In this document: positions 50,712-60,159 of the stretch, piece after piece | Position numbering within the stretch: the first letter of the stretch is position 1 | Layout of the letters: every line of letters begins with the position of its first letter | Assembly: GCF_013416525.1 (NCBI RefSeq) | Contig: NZ_JACCEM010000007.1 | Span: 62,001-126,000 of the forward strand | DNA from: Parapusillimonas granuli | GTDB lineage: Bacteria > Pseudomonadota > Gammaproteobacteria > Burkholderiales > Burkholderiaceae_B | Direction of reading: 5' to 3' | Length of the DNA stretch: 64,000 nucleotides | Program-made: the position numbers and the translations under genes | Notes under the pieces: model-generated | What the model was told of the DNA's origin: nothing | The model's input: the letters and a program-made list of their open reading frames with translations, nothing else | Database searches by the model: none

Positions 50712-53700
50712 CTACCACCGGTATTGCAGCCCGACCGAGAACGCATTGGCGGTGGTGTGATTGTCCACGGCCAGCTCATAGCGCGCGAAGAAGCGCAGTT
50801 TCTCGTCGTTCTGCACCGACAGGCCGGCCGAGACCACCCCGATGTTGCGGCCCAGGCCGGTGGATGTCGCAACGAAGCCGGGCGTGCCGGCGGGAGCGCC
50901 GATCAGCGCGGCGCGCGTGTCGGACTTGGTGTCGCCCGCGTTGTAGTAATAGCGGGCGCTCAGTTCGGGCGTCAGCGTGCGGCTGCCGAACTCGTGGGTG
51001 GACGACACGCGCACGCCGATCGACGGCATCACCAGGTCGAGCTTCTGCGACTTGACGTCCAGGCCGGCTGCGTCGGCGCCGGTTTCGCTGAACCCGCCGC
51101 GTTTCAGGTGGTACCAGTCGAAGCCCAGGCTGGGTTCGACCGCCAGGCCGGAATACTGCAGGTGCAGGCCGGACTTGAGCGACAGGCCGAAGTTGTCGCC
51201 CCGCGACTTGCCGCGCGCGACCCGCGACATGCCGCCGAACTCCAGCGCGCGCTTGGTCTTGTAGTCGGCGTGGCTGTAGGCCGCGGTGCCGTCCAGGAAG
51301 AAGCTGTTCTTGCGGGCCGAGCCGTACAGCGCAATCTGGTAGACGTCGGCGTCGGTGTCACCGCCCTGGTTGCCGTCGACCGAGAAATTGCCGTAGCCGA
51401 AGCTGGCGCCCACCAGATGATCGCCAAAGGTCTTGTCGAGGCCGGCCAGCACGCCGAAGTTGGTCATGCTGAAGGCGCCGGCGCCGCGGACCTTGCTCGG
51501 GCCGCCCATGGCGCGGGCCCACACCGACACCTCGTCCACGGAAGCCGTGCCGGGGCGCGAACCGCCCGCGGCATTGCCGTTCGAGACGGAGGACGCCACG
51601 GTCTGCAGCGCGCCGCCCAGGCCGCTGGAGCCGGAGCGGGTGGACAGCGGCGTGGCGACCCCTTGCGCATCGCGCCCGCCGCGCCGGGCGGCCAGGCGGT
51701 CTTCGAGCGCCCGGGTGAATTGCCCTTGTTGGATGGCGCCCGCCGTGAGGGCGTTGCCGATGGATTGGCCGGACAGGACGTCGAGCGCGCGGCGCGCGGC
51801 CGGGGCGGTGCCGGTATCGTCCAGGGCGTCGAAGACATTGTTCAGGTCGCCCTGGTCTTCCTGGCGGAACGCGGCATTCAGGTGGGCCGCCATGGCGCGC
51901 TGGCCGGCGGTGTCGGCCGGCCAGGTGAAGTCGCGCGCGAAAGCGATGTCGACCCGCTGATTGCCTTGTTCCAGGTTGGCCCTCAGGAAGGGGCTGACTT
52001 CCAGGGAATCATAGTCCAGGCCGGTCAGCGTGCCCGTATAGCCGAAGAGGGGGTAGCGCTGGTCGGATACTTTTTCATTGGTTTCGACATCGACCACGAC
52101 GTCGCCGTCCATGATGATGTTGCCGGTGACGTGCAGATAATCGGCGCTGCGCGTGGCGACTTCGAACTGGTAGCTGCCGCCTTCCTGGATGACCAGGTCG
52201 CCGACGACGTTCAGCGTGCCGATGGAATTGCCCGGCTGGGCCTGGCCCCTGATTTCGGTCTTGCCGACGATGGTGCCGGAGCCTTGCAGGAAGGCGTTCC
52301 GTTCCACGACGATCCGTTCAGACTGGTAGGGCGTGCTGGTGTTGACGGCCAGCGTGCCCAGGTCGACCTGCGTCAGCTTGCGCTTGCCTTCGTCCCGGGA
52401 GCGGATGTCGAGCTCGCCTTGGCCGGTCTTCCGGATGTCGCCGGTGCCCGAAAGCGTGTTGTCGGCAAGCGTGAGCACCACGTTGGGGTCGACCTCGAAG
52501 GTGCCGCCGAACACGGAGCCGCCGATTTGCCCGATGGATTGCGAGGCGTTGACCTTGACGTCGCGGTTCAGGGTCGTCGTGCCCGAGGCCTGCAGGGCGC
52601 CACCTTGCAGCGTGAGCATGCCGGAGCGCGCCCCCAGGTTGGCGTCCGACGTGATGCGCACGGTGCCGTTGTCGATGCGGGTGCCGCCGGCGTAGCTGTT
52701 GTTGCCGGCCAGCGTCAGCCTGGCCTCGCCCTGCTTGATCAGCGAGCCGCTGCCCGAGATGTTGCCGGTGAAGCTACGGTTGCGCCATTCGATATTGGCG
52801 ACATAAGGCTCGATGAAGTTGACGTTCGAGCCGAATTCCAGCAGGTCGGTGTTGCGGGCGTAGCGGGCGATCATCTCATGGCCCTTGGCTGTGGGGTGGA
52901 ACTCGTCCCAGAACAGGAACTGGTTGGAGTTCGAGCCCGAGCAGCCATTGACATATTTACCGGTTTCAGCCGCCACGCAGTTCTTCTTGGTTTCGGTGAA
53001 ACCGAAAGCGGTCGGCGATTTGATCGCTTCCGCCAGCAGTGCGTCGAAGTCTATGACCACCAGACGGGTTTTTGCATTCTTGGCGGCGAATTCGTCGCCC
53101 AGCTCGAACAGGCTTTTCTTCAGTTCGCGGTTGGTTTCCTGGATGACCTTGCCGTATTGATCCTGCAGGCTTTGAACCATCACGTTGACCTTGGGCGTCT
53201 GGGCGATGTTGGGAATGGTGGCCACGTAGTAGGTCACGCCATCCCGCGCGATATCGCCGCGCGTGGCAAGTGCGTTGTTGATTTTGCGCAGTTCCGTAGG
53301 GACTTTGCTCAGGATGTCCCTTTTTGCGATATTGGGATCGCCGGGAACGTGTTTGGTCCCAACGGATGGGATAAGCCCGCCAGTCGTGATATCCCATGCC
53401 CATCTGTCTTCCAGTTCCTGCCGGAAGTTGTTCCCGCCGATGGCGAACGTTACCAGCGGTTTCGAGCCTGTTTCACTGGCGGTGATGCGTCCCGCATAAT
53501 CAAAATTGCTAATGAACTTTTCCCAGAAGCTGCGCTTGACGGTGCAACTGAGCGCCCAGCCCATGCAAGATATCTGGCGATCGAGGATCTTGCTGAAAAA
53601 TTCAGTCTGTTCCTGCACGTTATTGATGAAGGGTTTCATCTTTAATGAAACCAAATCACCGATTACTGCGCCGCCGTAGGCTAGATTGTGAGATTGGTCA

Positions 53701-53960
53701 TACTGGAGCGCCGTGGAATTCAGCTTGTGAAGGTTTTCCACCCAGACGGGGCCGCTGGAGAAGCGTCCGTTATAATAAAGCGGCCCTTTCGGTGCCTGGT
53801 AGGCGATGGTTACGCCGCTTGAAAAGTAGGTGCGCCCCGTGTCGGAAAGGCTGTCACCGAACGACCATATCGAGGTGTAGTTGGGCGCCGCGACTTGGGC
53901 CGGGGCGGCGCCTGAAAAAACAAATGCGGCAGAAGACAACAGAAGATATTTCTTGATCAT
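50712..53960 (-). CDS. GDSL-esterase autotransporter
   Basis: A 1,082-residue type V secreted protein. The signal peptide (1-21) is followed by a GDSL hydrolase domain: block I FGDSLSDTG with nucleophile Ser 37, and block V DEFHP near 350 with the catalytic Asp/His. The block III GxND position reads GGNN, an exception that could affect the oxyanion hole. Residues ~395-640 carry passenger repeats of the autotransporter-associated type (LIKQGEARLTLAGNNSYAGGT). The C-terminal ~270 residues form the beta barrel and end in the aromatic residue expected for Bam recognition (LQYRW). It combines EstA-like and pertactin-like parts. Surface lipase/esterase activity is likely but not certain. Confidence 0.9.
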   Translation of the reverse strand: MIKKYLLLSSAAFVFSGAAPAQVAAPNYTSIWSFGDSLSDTGRTYFSSGVTIAYQAPKGPLYYNGRFSSGPVWVENLHKLNSTALQYDQSHNLAYGGAVIGDLVSLKMKPFINNVQEQTEFFSKILDRQISCMGWALSCTVKRSFWEKFISNFDYAGRITASETGSKPLVTFAIGGNNFRQELEDRWAWDITTGGLIPSVGTKHVPGDPNIAKRDILSKVPTELRKINNALATRGDIARDGVTYYVATIPNIAQTPKVNVMVQSLQDQYGKVIQETNRELKKSLFELGDEFAAKNAKTRLVVIDFDALLAEAIKSPTAFGFTETKKNCVAAETGKYVNGCSGSNSNQFLFWDEFHPTAKGHEMIARYARNTDLLEFGSNVNFIEPYVANIEWRNRSFTGNISGSGSLIKQGEARLTLAGNNSYAGGTRIDNGTVRITSDANLGARSGMLTLQGGALQASGTTTLNRDVKVNASQSIGQIGGSVFGGTFEVDPNVVLTLADNTLSGTGDIRKTGQGELDIRSRDEGKRKLTQVDLGTLAVNTSTPYQSERIVVERNAFLQGSGTIVGKTEIRGQAQPGNSIGTLNVVGDLVIQEGGSYQFEVATRSADYLHVTGNIIMDGDVVVDVETNEKVSDQRYPLFGYTGTLTGLDYDSLEVSPFLRANLEQGNQRVDIAFARDFTWPADTAGQRAMAAHLNAAFRQEDQGDLNNVFDALDDTGTAPAARRALDVLSGQSIGNALTAGAIQQGQFTRALEDRLAARRGGRDAQGVATPLSTRSGSSGLGGALQTVASSVSNGNAAGGSRPGTASVDEVSVWARAMGGPSKVRGAGAFSMTNFGVLAGLDKTFGDHLVGASFGYGNFSVDGNQGGDTDADVYQIALYGSARKNSFFLDGTAAYSHADYKTKRALEFGGMSRVARGKSRGDNFGLSLKSGLHLQYSGLAVEPSLGFDWYHLKRGGFSETGADAAGLDVKSQKLDLVMPSIGVRVSSTHEFGSRTLTPELSARYYYNAGDTKSDTRAALIGAPAGTPGFVATSTGLGRNIGVVSAGLSVQNDEKLRFFARYELAVDNHTTANAFSVGLQYRW

Positions 53961-54140
53961 GCCCGGTATCCATTGAACGCTGAAGTTTTCAGAATGTTAC
54001 CAGCCTGGATCGGACAGACCTATTTTTATTTGAAGTTTAGTGCGATCATGGTACGCGCCTTGAACAAAAATGTTGTTTTTTGAAGGCGTGCAAGCAAGCA
54101 GGGCAGTCATTCTTGAATAGATTCGAACAAGGATTTCCGC

Positions 54141-55088
54141 ATGATTTCCCGTCGCGACTACCTAAGGCTATGCGCCGCCACGGGTGCAGGCGCCATACTG
54201 GCGCCGGCACTGTCATGGGCCGCTGAAAAACCAGGGGCGCTGATAACCCGCCCCATTCCTTCTTCTGGCGAGCGCCTCCCTGTGGTTGGCCTGGGCAGCT
54301 CCGCCACATTTTCCAGCGCCGCCGGCGGCGAAGGGGCGGACGCGCTCAAACAGGTCTTCCAGGCTTTCGTCGAGCACGGCGGAACCGTGTTCGATACGGC
54401 GCCGGGCTATGGCGCGTCCGAAGCGGTGGCGGGGAAAATCGTCAACGAACTCGGCATCCGCGACAAGCTCTTCTGGGCCACCAAGCTCAATGTCGCCGGA
54501 TTCGGCGGCGGCAAGGCCGACGTCGAACAGGCCAAGGCCCAGATTGCGGCGTCCTTCCAGGCCATCGGCAAGCCGGCCATCGACCTGATGCAGATCCACA
54601 ACCTGGGCGACGTGGCCACCCAGCTGCCGCTCCTGAAGTCCCTGCGCGAGGAAAAACGCATACGCTACCTGGGCGTGACCACCACCTTCCCGCGCCAGTA
54701 CGAACAGCTGGAGCAGGTGATGCGCGACGAACGCCTCGATTTCATCGGCGTCGACTACGCGATCGACAACCGCGTCATGGAAGAACGCATATTGCCGCTG
54801 GCGGCCGACCGCGGCATTGCCGTGCTGGCCTATGCGCCTTTCGGCCGCACACGGCTGTGGGGCCTGGTGAAAGGGCACGAGGTGCCCGATTGGGCCGCGG
54901 AGCTGGGCATGCGTTCCTGGGGGCAGTTTTTCCTGAAATTCGTGGTGTCCCATCCGGCGATCACCTGCGCAACCCCCGCCACCAGCCGCCCGAAGAATGC
55001 CGTGGACAACATGGGAGCCGCCTTCGGCGAACTGCCCGACCGGGCGATGCGCGACCGCATGGCGCGGCACATACAGTCCTTGGCCTGA
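54141..55088 (+). CDS. Aldo/keto reductase with Tat export signal
   Basis: A 315-residue aldo/keto reductase. The N-terminus carries a twin-arginine signal (SRRDYLRL, hydrophobic LCAATGAGAILAPALSWA), so the enzyme is exported folded, presumably with bound NADP(H). Catalytic residues can be placed: Asp and Tyr in VFDTAPGYGASE, Lys in ATKLNV, His in MQIHNLGD. ATG 54,141 has AAGGA seven bases upstream. It faces the esterase gene tail to tail. A periplasmic AKR of this type is uncommon; substrate unknown. Confidence 0.88.
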   Translation: MISRRDYLRLCAATGAGAILAPALSWAAEKPGALITRPIPSSGERLPVVGLGSSATFSSAAGGEGADALKQVFQAFVEHGGTVFDTAPGYGASEAVAGKIVNELGIRDKLFWATKLNVAGFGGGKADVEQAKAQIAASFQAIGKPAIDLMQIHNLGDVATQLPLLKSLREEKRIRYLGVTTTFPRQYEQLEQVMRDERLDFIGVDYAIDNRVMEERILPLAADRGIAVLAYAPFGRTRLWGLVKGHEVPDWAAELGMRSWGQFFLKFVVSHPAITCATPATSRPKNAVDNMGAAFGELPDRAMRDRMARHIQSLA

Positions 55089-55110
55089 AACGATCGCGGC
55101 ATCGCCGCGC

Positions 55111-56040
55111 TCAAGGCTCGGCGGCGATCCGCAAGGCCCGCTCCAGCGACACGCGTATCATCTCGCCATGCCCATACTGCGGGAAGGCCTCGTAACTGAC
55201 TTGGCCGCCGCCGCGGCGCAGCCCTTCGGCCATGTCTTCCACGATGGCGCGGGTGTCCATCGACGCGCCGGGCGCCGGCCGGGCGGGGTCGCGCGGCTTG
55301 GCGCCCACCAGGATGGCGACCCGCTTGCCCGCGGCCCGCTCTTTTTCGAAGGCCTGCCATTCCCGCAAGAGCGCGCCGTCGTGCCACCAGACGGAAGGGT
55401 CGCCGGCGATGTAGCGCGCAAAGGCGTCGGGCCGCGTGAACAGCGTGTGCAGGACAAACAGGCCGCCGTAGGAATGGCCCCACAGGTATTCCTTCTTGGG
55501 GTCTGTGCCGGCGCGGGCCCGGACCAGCGGCTTGACCCGGGCGGCGATGAAGTCCAGGAAGACGTCGGCGCCGCCGCCGACGTGCCCGCGCACGACGGGC
55601 TCCGCAATCAGCTTGCCGTTTTCATGGACGGGCGGGGTGTAGTCGTAGGCGCGCGAGACCACGTCGTTGCGGACCGGGATGTCGTAGCCGACGGCCACCA
55701 GCACGGGCGGATGCCCGCCGCCCGAGATCGATGCGAGGTCGTCTTCGGTGAGCGTGTCCATGGCGGCGTTGCCGTCCAGCATGTACAAAGCGGCATAGCC
55801 ACCCGCCGGCGCCGGCACGCGGGGAATCGATATTTCGATCCGGTAATGCCGCTTTCCGTCCGCGGAATCGAGGCGGTGTTTTTCGTAGCGGTATAAATTC
55901 GAGGGGCGATCCGCTATGGTTTCACCGACGGTCTTGCCGGCCCAGCCTTGGGCCGGCGACGCGCCTTGCGCATGGGCGGCGCCCAGCACCCCGCAGAGGC
56001 AAAACAGGAACGGCTGGATGAACGAGGCGAATCGCGGCAC
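55111..56040 (-). CDS. Siderophore-esterase-like alpha/beta hydrolase (IroE/Fes-type)
   Basis: A ~309-residue exported hydrolase. Starting at GTG 56,040, the N-terminus is a clean signal peptide (ASFIQPFLFCLCGVLGAAHA), whereas the longer ATG start at 56,133 would bury it, so GTG is preferred. The nucleophile elbow GHSYGG is near residue 193, the acid likely follows at about 245-260, and the closing YGHGEM supplies His. The fold and length match the esterase D/IroE-like family that hydrolyses trilactone siderophores. A Fur-like box just upstream supports a role in iron acquisition. Confidence 0.8.
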   Translation of the reverse strand: MPRFASFIQPFLFCLCGVLGAAHAQGASPAQGWAGKTVGETIADRPSNLYRYEKHRLDSADGKRHYRIEISIPRVPAPAGGYAALYMLDGNAAMDTLTEDDLASISGGGHPPVLVAVGYDIPVRNDVVSRAYDYTPPVHENGKLIAEPVVRGHVGGGADVFLDFIAARVKPLVRARAGTDPKKEYLWGHSYGGLFVLHTLFTRPDAFARYIAGDPSVWWHDGALLREWQAFEKERAAGKRVAILVGAKPRDPARPAPGASMDTRAIVEDMAEGLRRGGGQVSYEAFPQYGHGEMIRVSLERALRIAAEP

Positions 56041-56078
56041 CTTGGTCTTCTTTCGGTTAGGGTGAAGGAAAGGGTCCA

Positions 56079-56106
56079 ATATAACGAGAATGATTCTTGC
56101 TTGCAA
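56079..56106 (-). promoter_or_regulatory. Promoter with Fur-like box before the siderophore esterase
   Basis: On the minus strand TTGCAA (56,106-56,101) and TATATT (56,084-56,079), 16 bp apart, form a reasonable -35/-10. The spacer holds GAGAATGATTCTTGC on the + strand (56,086-56,100), whose GAGAATGATTCT core is the common Fur half-site pair. The layout mirrors the sitA promoter, down to the TTGCAA -35. Confidence 0.6.
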
Positions 56107-56220
56107 CGAACCGGCCGACAGCGTCAATGCCAAATAGAAATGTCCGGTCCAAGAAACGCTGATTGGCCGACAGGCGGCGCTGCTATCATCGAAACAGACA
56201 TTCCCCCATTCCGGTTCGAC

Positions 56221-56961
56221 ATGACTCTTTCAACGGCTACCGAAAACTTCCTGCCCGCCGCGGATTCCTGGGCTTTCTTCTTCGACCTGGACGGCACGCT
56301 GGCTCCGCTTGCCGAGCGCCCGGATCTGGTGCGCGTACCGGAAGCCATGCTCGGCCGGCTGGCTGGTTTGCGGCGGGCGGCCGGCGGTGCGCTGGCCGTG
56401 ATCTCGGGCCGGCCGCTGGACGTCCTGGACGAATTGCTGCGGCCCCTGGTCCTTCCGCTGGGCGCCGAGCATGGCGCCGTGATCCGGGATGCGGGCGGGC
56501 GGATCCACACGCCGGTCGACGGGTCGGCCGTCCACGAGCTTGCCGCCTGGCTGGCCGGCCGGCTGGAGGGCAGGCCGGGCGTCCTGCTGGAGCGCAAGTC
56601 CTTCGGCGTGGCGGTCCACTATCGCCTGGCGCCCGAGGCGAAGGAGGCGGTGCTGGCCGAGATGTCCGCGGCGATCGCTCGTTTTTCTCAGTTCGAGCTG
56701 CTGCCGGGCAAGATGGTGGTGGAGGCCAAGCTGCCCGCCGTCGACAAGGGCCGCGCCTTGCTGCGGCTGATGGGGGAGCCGCCGTTCGCGGGCAGAAGGC
56801 CGCTGATGGTGGGGGACGACACCACGGACGAGGCGGCGTTTCGCCAGGCCAATGCGCTGGGAGGCTGCAGCATCAAGATCGGGCCCGGCGCCAGCTGCGC
56901 GGCGCTGCGCTTGGGGGAGCAGGGCGAGCTGGAGGGGTGGCTGGGGCGTGTCGGGCGTTGA
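56221..56961 (+). CDS. otsB: Trehalose-6-phosphate phosphatase OtsB
   Basis: A 246-residue HAD phosphatase making trehalose. Motif I FFDLDGTLAPL is at about 20-30, with the two catalytic Asp. Motif II is VISGRP near 61. The Lys of motif III lies in GKMVVEAKLP, and motif IV is MVGDDTTDEAAF near 199-210. Length and motif order are those of OtsB. It converges on otsA with 35 bp between stops, so the two are not an operon. Confidence 0.93.
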   Translation: MTLSTATENFLPAADSWAFFFDLDGTLAPLAERPDLVRVPEAMLGRLAGLRRAAGGALAVISGRPLDVLDELLRPLVLPLGAEHGAVIRDAGGRIHTPVDGSAVHELAAWLAGRLEGRPGVLLERKSFGVAVHYRLAPEAKEAVLAEMSAAIARFSQFELLPGKMVVEAKLPAVDKGRALLRLMGEPPFAGRRPLMVGDDTTDEAAFRQANALGGCSIKIGPGASCAALRLGEQGELEGWLGRVGR

Positions 56962-56996
56962 TGCGGGGCGCTCTTGCTTCCGTGGCCCGGCTCCTC

Positions 56997-58367
56997 CTAG
57001 ATTCCGCCCAGGTCTTCAATGAACCGCTCGCGCCAGGCCGTCAGACTGTTCTTGCGCAGCACGTCCATCATGATTTCATGGCGCCGCCTGCGTTCCGCCG
57101 ACTGCATGTCCAGCGCGCTGCGCAAAGCCCTTGCCATGCCGGCCGTGTCATAAGGATTGATCAGCAGAGCCCCCTCGGAAAGCTCGCGCGCCGCGCCGGT
57201 GAACTCCGACAGCACCAGCACGCCCGGATCGTCCTCGGGCTGCGCCGCGACGTATTCCTTCGCCACCAGATTCATGCCATCGCGCAAAGACGTGACCAGC
57301 CCGACCTGGGAGGCGCGAAAGAAGGACATCAGCGTGGCCCGGTCGAAAGAGCGGTTCATATAGCGTATGGGCGTCCAGGAAAGCTCGGTCCAGCGGCCGT
57401 TGATCCGGCCGGCGGTCTGCTCCAGCAGGCGACGCAGGCTCCGGTAGCCATGCACGTCGGCGCGCGAGGGCGGCGCGATCTGCACGAAGGAGACCTGGCC
57501 GCGGAACCGGGGCCGCGTATCGAGCAGCCGCTCGAAGCCGCGGAAGCGCTCGACCAAGCCCTTGCTGTAGTCCAGCCGGTCAACGCTGATGATCAGCCTG
57601 CGGTGCTGCAGCCCGGATTTCAACTTGATCGACTCCCGGCTGTTCCGATGCTCGCGCGACAGGGCCTGGATGTCTTCGGGACAGACGCCGATGGGATACA
57701 CCCCCAGGCGGGTCGCCTTGCCGTTCAGGACGAGGGTGTCGTGGCTGCAGGCCGCGCCCAGGTGCCGTTCGTAGTAATCCCGCATGGCCTGCAGATCGTC
57801 GCTGGTCTGCAGGCCGATGAGATCGAAGGCCGCCATGGCGCGCGCCAGGTCGGCGTGGTGGGGTATGGTGCGGAAGACCTGGTCGCTGGGAAAGGGAATG
57901 TGCAGGAACAGGCCGAACTTATGCTGCATGCCCAGCTCGCGGCAATACTGGGCCAGGGGCAGGAAGTGGTAATCGTGGACCCAGATCAGGTCCCCGGGCC
58001 GGGCCATGCGCTGCAGGCGTTCGGCAAAGATCCGATTGACTCGTTTATAGCCTTCGTAATCTTCGTCCCGGTAATGCAGCAAATCGGTCCGGAAGTGAAA
58101 GACGGGCCACAGGACGCTGTTGGCGAAACCCCGGTAGAAGGTGTCATAGTCATACTGAGACAGCGGCCAGGTGATCAGCGAGATCGCGCCGCTGTCTTGC
58201 TGGGCGAGCGGCGTGCCGGACTCCCGGGCGATTTCGCCGTTCCAGCCCATCCATATCCCGCCGACTTCCTTCAGCGCACCGAGCACGCCGACCGCCAGCC
58301 CCCCGGTGGGCGCTTGCCCTTCCGACAGCGGGGCCACCCGATTAGAGACGACCAGAATCCGTGCCAT
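56997..58367 (-). CDS. otsA: Trehalose-6-phosphate synthase OtsA
   Basis: A 456-residue GT20 glycosyltransferase joining UDP-glucose and glucose-6-phosphate. Characteristic stretches are the opening ARILVVSNRVAP, GGLAVGV, then VHDYHFLPLA near 128-137. The SVDRLDYSKGLVERF segment (about 256-270) and LRDGMNLVAKEYVA (about 355-368) complete the donor site. ATG 58,367 opens the conserved N-terminus; upstream in-frame sequence has no family match. Trehalose here probably serves osmotic or desiccation protection. Confidence 0.95.
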   Translation of the reverse strand: MARILVVSNRVAPLSEGQAPTGGLAVGVLGALKEVGGIWMGWNGEIARESGTPLAQQDSGAISLITWPLSQYDYDTFYRGFANSVLWPVFHFRTDLLHYRDEDYEGYKRVNRIFAERLQRMARPGDLIWVHDYHFLPLAQYCRELGMQHKFGLFLHIPFPSDQVFRTIPHHADLARAMAAFDLIGLQTSDDLQAMRDYYERHLGAACSHDTLVLNGKATRLGVYPIGVCPEDIQALSREHRNSRESIKLKSGLQHRRLIISVDRLDYSKGLVERFRGFERLLDTRPRFRGQVSFVQIAPPSRADVHGYRSLRRLLEQTAGRINGRWTELSWTPIRYMNRSFDRATLMSFFRASQVGLVTSLRDGMNLVAKEYVAAQPEDDPGVLVLSEFTGAARELSEGALLINPYDTAGMARALRSALDMQSAERRRRHEIMMDVLRKNSLTAWRERFIEDLGGI

Positions 58368-58473
58368 GCGTTTTCCCCGTTTCCAATGCATGAAATATAG
58401 CCAACCTGGAGCGGCTGCGCAAAGCGGCGGCTCGGGGAGCCGGCCGGCCGCCGGCACGCGCGCCGGCTTCGTT

Positions 58474-58905
58474 TCAGCGCCTGCTCATGGCCTCGCTGTC
58501 CACGCCGGCGCCCAGATCGGGCTGCACTCCCCGGCGTATCCGTATTAGATTGCGGACCTGGCGTACGCCGGCCTGCGCGGCGGCGCAGCGCTCGATGGCG
58601 TCCCGGTTGGATTCGTCGATGGTGTCGCCGTCGAGCGTGACGCGATCGTCCGCCACGCTGACTTCCACGTTGGCCGCGTCCAGGCCGCTTTGATCCAGCC
58701 GCCGCCGTATGTCGTCACGTATGCCTTCTTCGCTTCCGATCCGCCGGCCGGTTTCCGTTTCATCGCCGCTCCTGCGGTCCAGCCTGGCGTTGTCGCCCTG
58801 GCCATATTGCTGATTGCGGCCGTAGCGCTCGTCGGGGCCGGACGGCCCCTGGTAGTCGGCTTCGGGCTGTTGCGGTTGTTGCGGTTTCGAGTCTTTGTCG
58901 GGCAT
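58474..58905 (-). CDS. BON-domain protein
   Basis: A 143-residue protein. The first ~75 residues are low in complexity (Gln/Pro/Gly/Tyr/Arg-rich). A BON domain follows at about 75-135 (DDIRRRLDQSGLDAANVEVSV, then VTLDGDTIDESN, then VRQVRNLIRI), a fold often linked to membranes or osmotic stress. GAGGAGG five bases before ATG 58,905 fixes the start. No signal peptide is seen from this start. It lies beside otsA, consistent with a stress role. Confidence 0.85.
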   Translation of the reverse strand: MPDKDSKPQQPQQPEADYQGPSGPDERYGRNQQYGQGDNARLDRRSGDETETGRRIGSEEGIRDDIRRRLDQSGLDAANVEVSVADDRVTLDGDTIDESNRDAIERCAAAQAGVRQVRNLIRIRRGVQPDLGAGVDSEAMSRR

Positions 58906-59051
58906 GGCGTCCTCCTCGGCGTGGATCCAGATGGAGCATGTGGTCCTGCTGGCATGCGCCATGTCTAGCAAACGCCGTGCCGGGCGTGGCCGGGCGGCGG
59001 CATGGTGTTTGCTGGCGATGGATCTCAATGACTTCAGAGCGGGAGCGAGAC

Positions 59052-59288
59052 ATGGCGAAATGCGACCAGTGCGGTAATTATTACGACAAGTCCTTCGAGG
59101 TGACGGCTCCCGATGGGCAGACCTATACATTCGACAGTTTTGAATGCGCCATCCAGACGCTGGCGCCGCTGTGCGAGCACTGCGGGGTGCGTATCGTGGG
59201 GCATGGGATGGAGAAGAACGGGCGGATGTTCTGCTGCAATCATTGCGCGGAAGGGGAAGGGGTGAACGAGCTGCGGGATCGTTCTTAG
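59052..59288 (+). CDS. Cysteine-rich small zinc-binding-like protein
   Basis: A 78-residue protein with eight cysteines arranged as CDQCG, FECA, CEHCG and CCNHC plus several His. This is a pattern of treble-clef or double zinc ribbon type. FDSFECAIQTLAP in the middle is conserved in similar hypothetical proteins I have seen. GGGAGCGAG lies upstream of ATG 59,052. Metal sensing or storage is plausible; function unknown. Confidence 0.7.
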   Translation: MAKCDQCGNYYDKSFEVTAPDGQTYTFDSFECAIQTLAPLCEHCGVRIVGHGMEKNGRMFCCNHCAEGEGVNELRDRS

Positions 59289-59294
59289 CCCGGA

Positions 59295-59972
59295 CTAGGG
59301 TGCCGTGACGGGAGCCTCGCGCCTCTCCAGCCGATACACCACCGTGTCGAGACGGGTCACCCCCTGGGACTGGAACTTCGGATCCTTCTCCAGGATGTCG
59401 CGCCGGTCGATGGCCAGCGCCCTGGAGTGCGCTGAAAAAAGCCTCTGGACCTCTTCGTCGGCCACCGAGAAAGGCGGGCCCTCCAGCTCGTTTTGCGGAT
59501 AATCCAGCGTGAGCAGCAAGCCGCGGTAGTCGTCGGACAGCCGGCCATAGACGTGGTCCACATAACGCTGCCGCATGCCGGCCGGCAGCGCGACCAGCGC
59601 CGCGCGGTCGTATGCGCCCAGGCAGCCGCCCAGCGTCGCGGCATCGACGCCGAAAATGTCGCCGCAGATGATTTCGATCCGGTCGGAAACATAATGGACG
59701 CCCATGCTGGACTGGCGCGTGGCCACCGGCAGTTCGTTTTCGGCGAAAAACTGCTGGACCGCCAGCTCCGCGAGCTCGACGCCCAGCACGCGATAGCCCT
59801 GTTCCGCCAGCCAGATCATGTCCAGGGACTTCCCGCAAAGCGGCACCATCACCGTACAGCCGGCCGGCAAGCCCAGCGACGGCCAGTATTTTTGCAGCAA
59901 CGGCGTGATGCGGGTTTGGTGAAACCCGATACGCCCGTCACGCCAGCGCTCCAGCCAGAATTCCGCTTCCAT
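59295..59972 (-). CDS. tpm: Thiopurine S-methyltransferase family protein (Tpm)
   Basis: A 225-residue AdoMet-dependent methyltransferase. The opening [15 protein letters not shown], the [30 protein letters not shown] region (about 43-72, pattern only), and the later [18 protein letters not shown] are diagnostic of bacterial TPMT. In bacteria it methylates selenite/tellurite and thiopurines. ATG 59,972 has AAAAGG nine bases upstream; the GTG nine bases earlier is less likely. Confidence 0.93.
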   Translation of the reverse strand: MEAEFWLERWRDGRIGFHQTRITPLLQKYWPSLGLPAGCTVMVPLCGKSLDMIWLAEQGYRVLGVELAELAVQQFFAENELPVATRQSSMGVHYVSDRIEIICGDIFGVDAATLGGCLGAYDRAALVALPAGMRQRYVDHVYGRLSDDYRGLLLTLDYPQNELEGPPFSVADEEVQRLFSAHSRALAIDRRDILEKDPKFQSQGVTRLDTVVYRLERREAPVTAP

Positions 59973-60159
59973 GCCGCTCACCTTTTCAATGTCGACGGGC
60001 CCCAGGCCTCGTCCATTATCAAAAAACCATTGTAATTAAATTCGCAATCCGCCGAACGTCGTGGGCCTCATCCGCTGAACACCGCGATGACAAGCGCCGC
60101 CGCCTGCGCCACAGTATCGGGGCGAGAGCCAGCCTCTCACGGCCCGCAAAGGATAGAGC

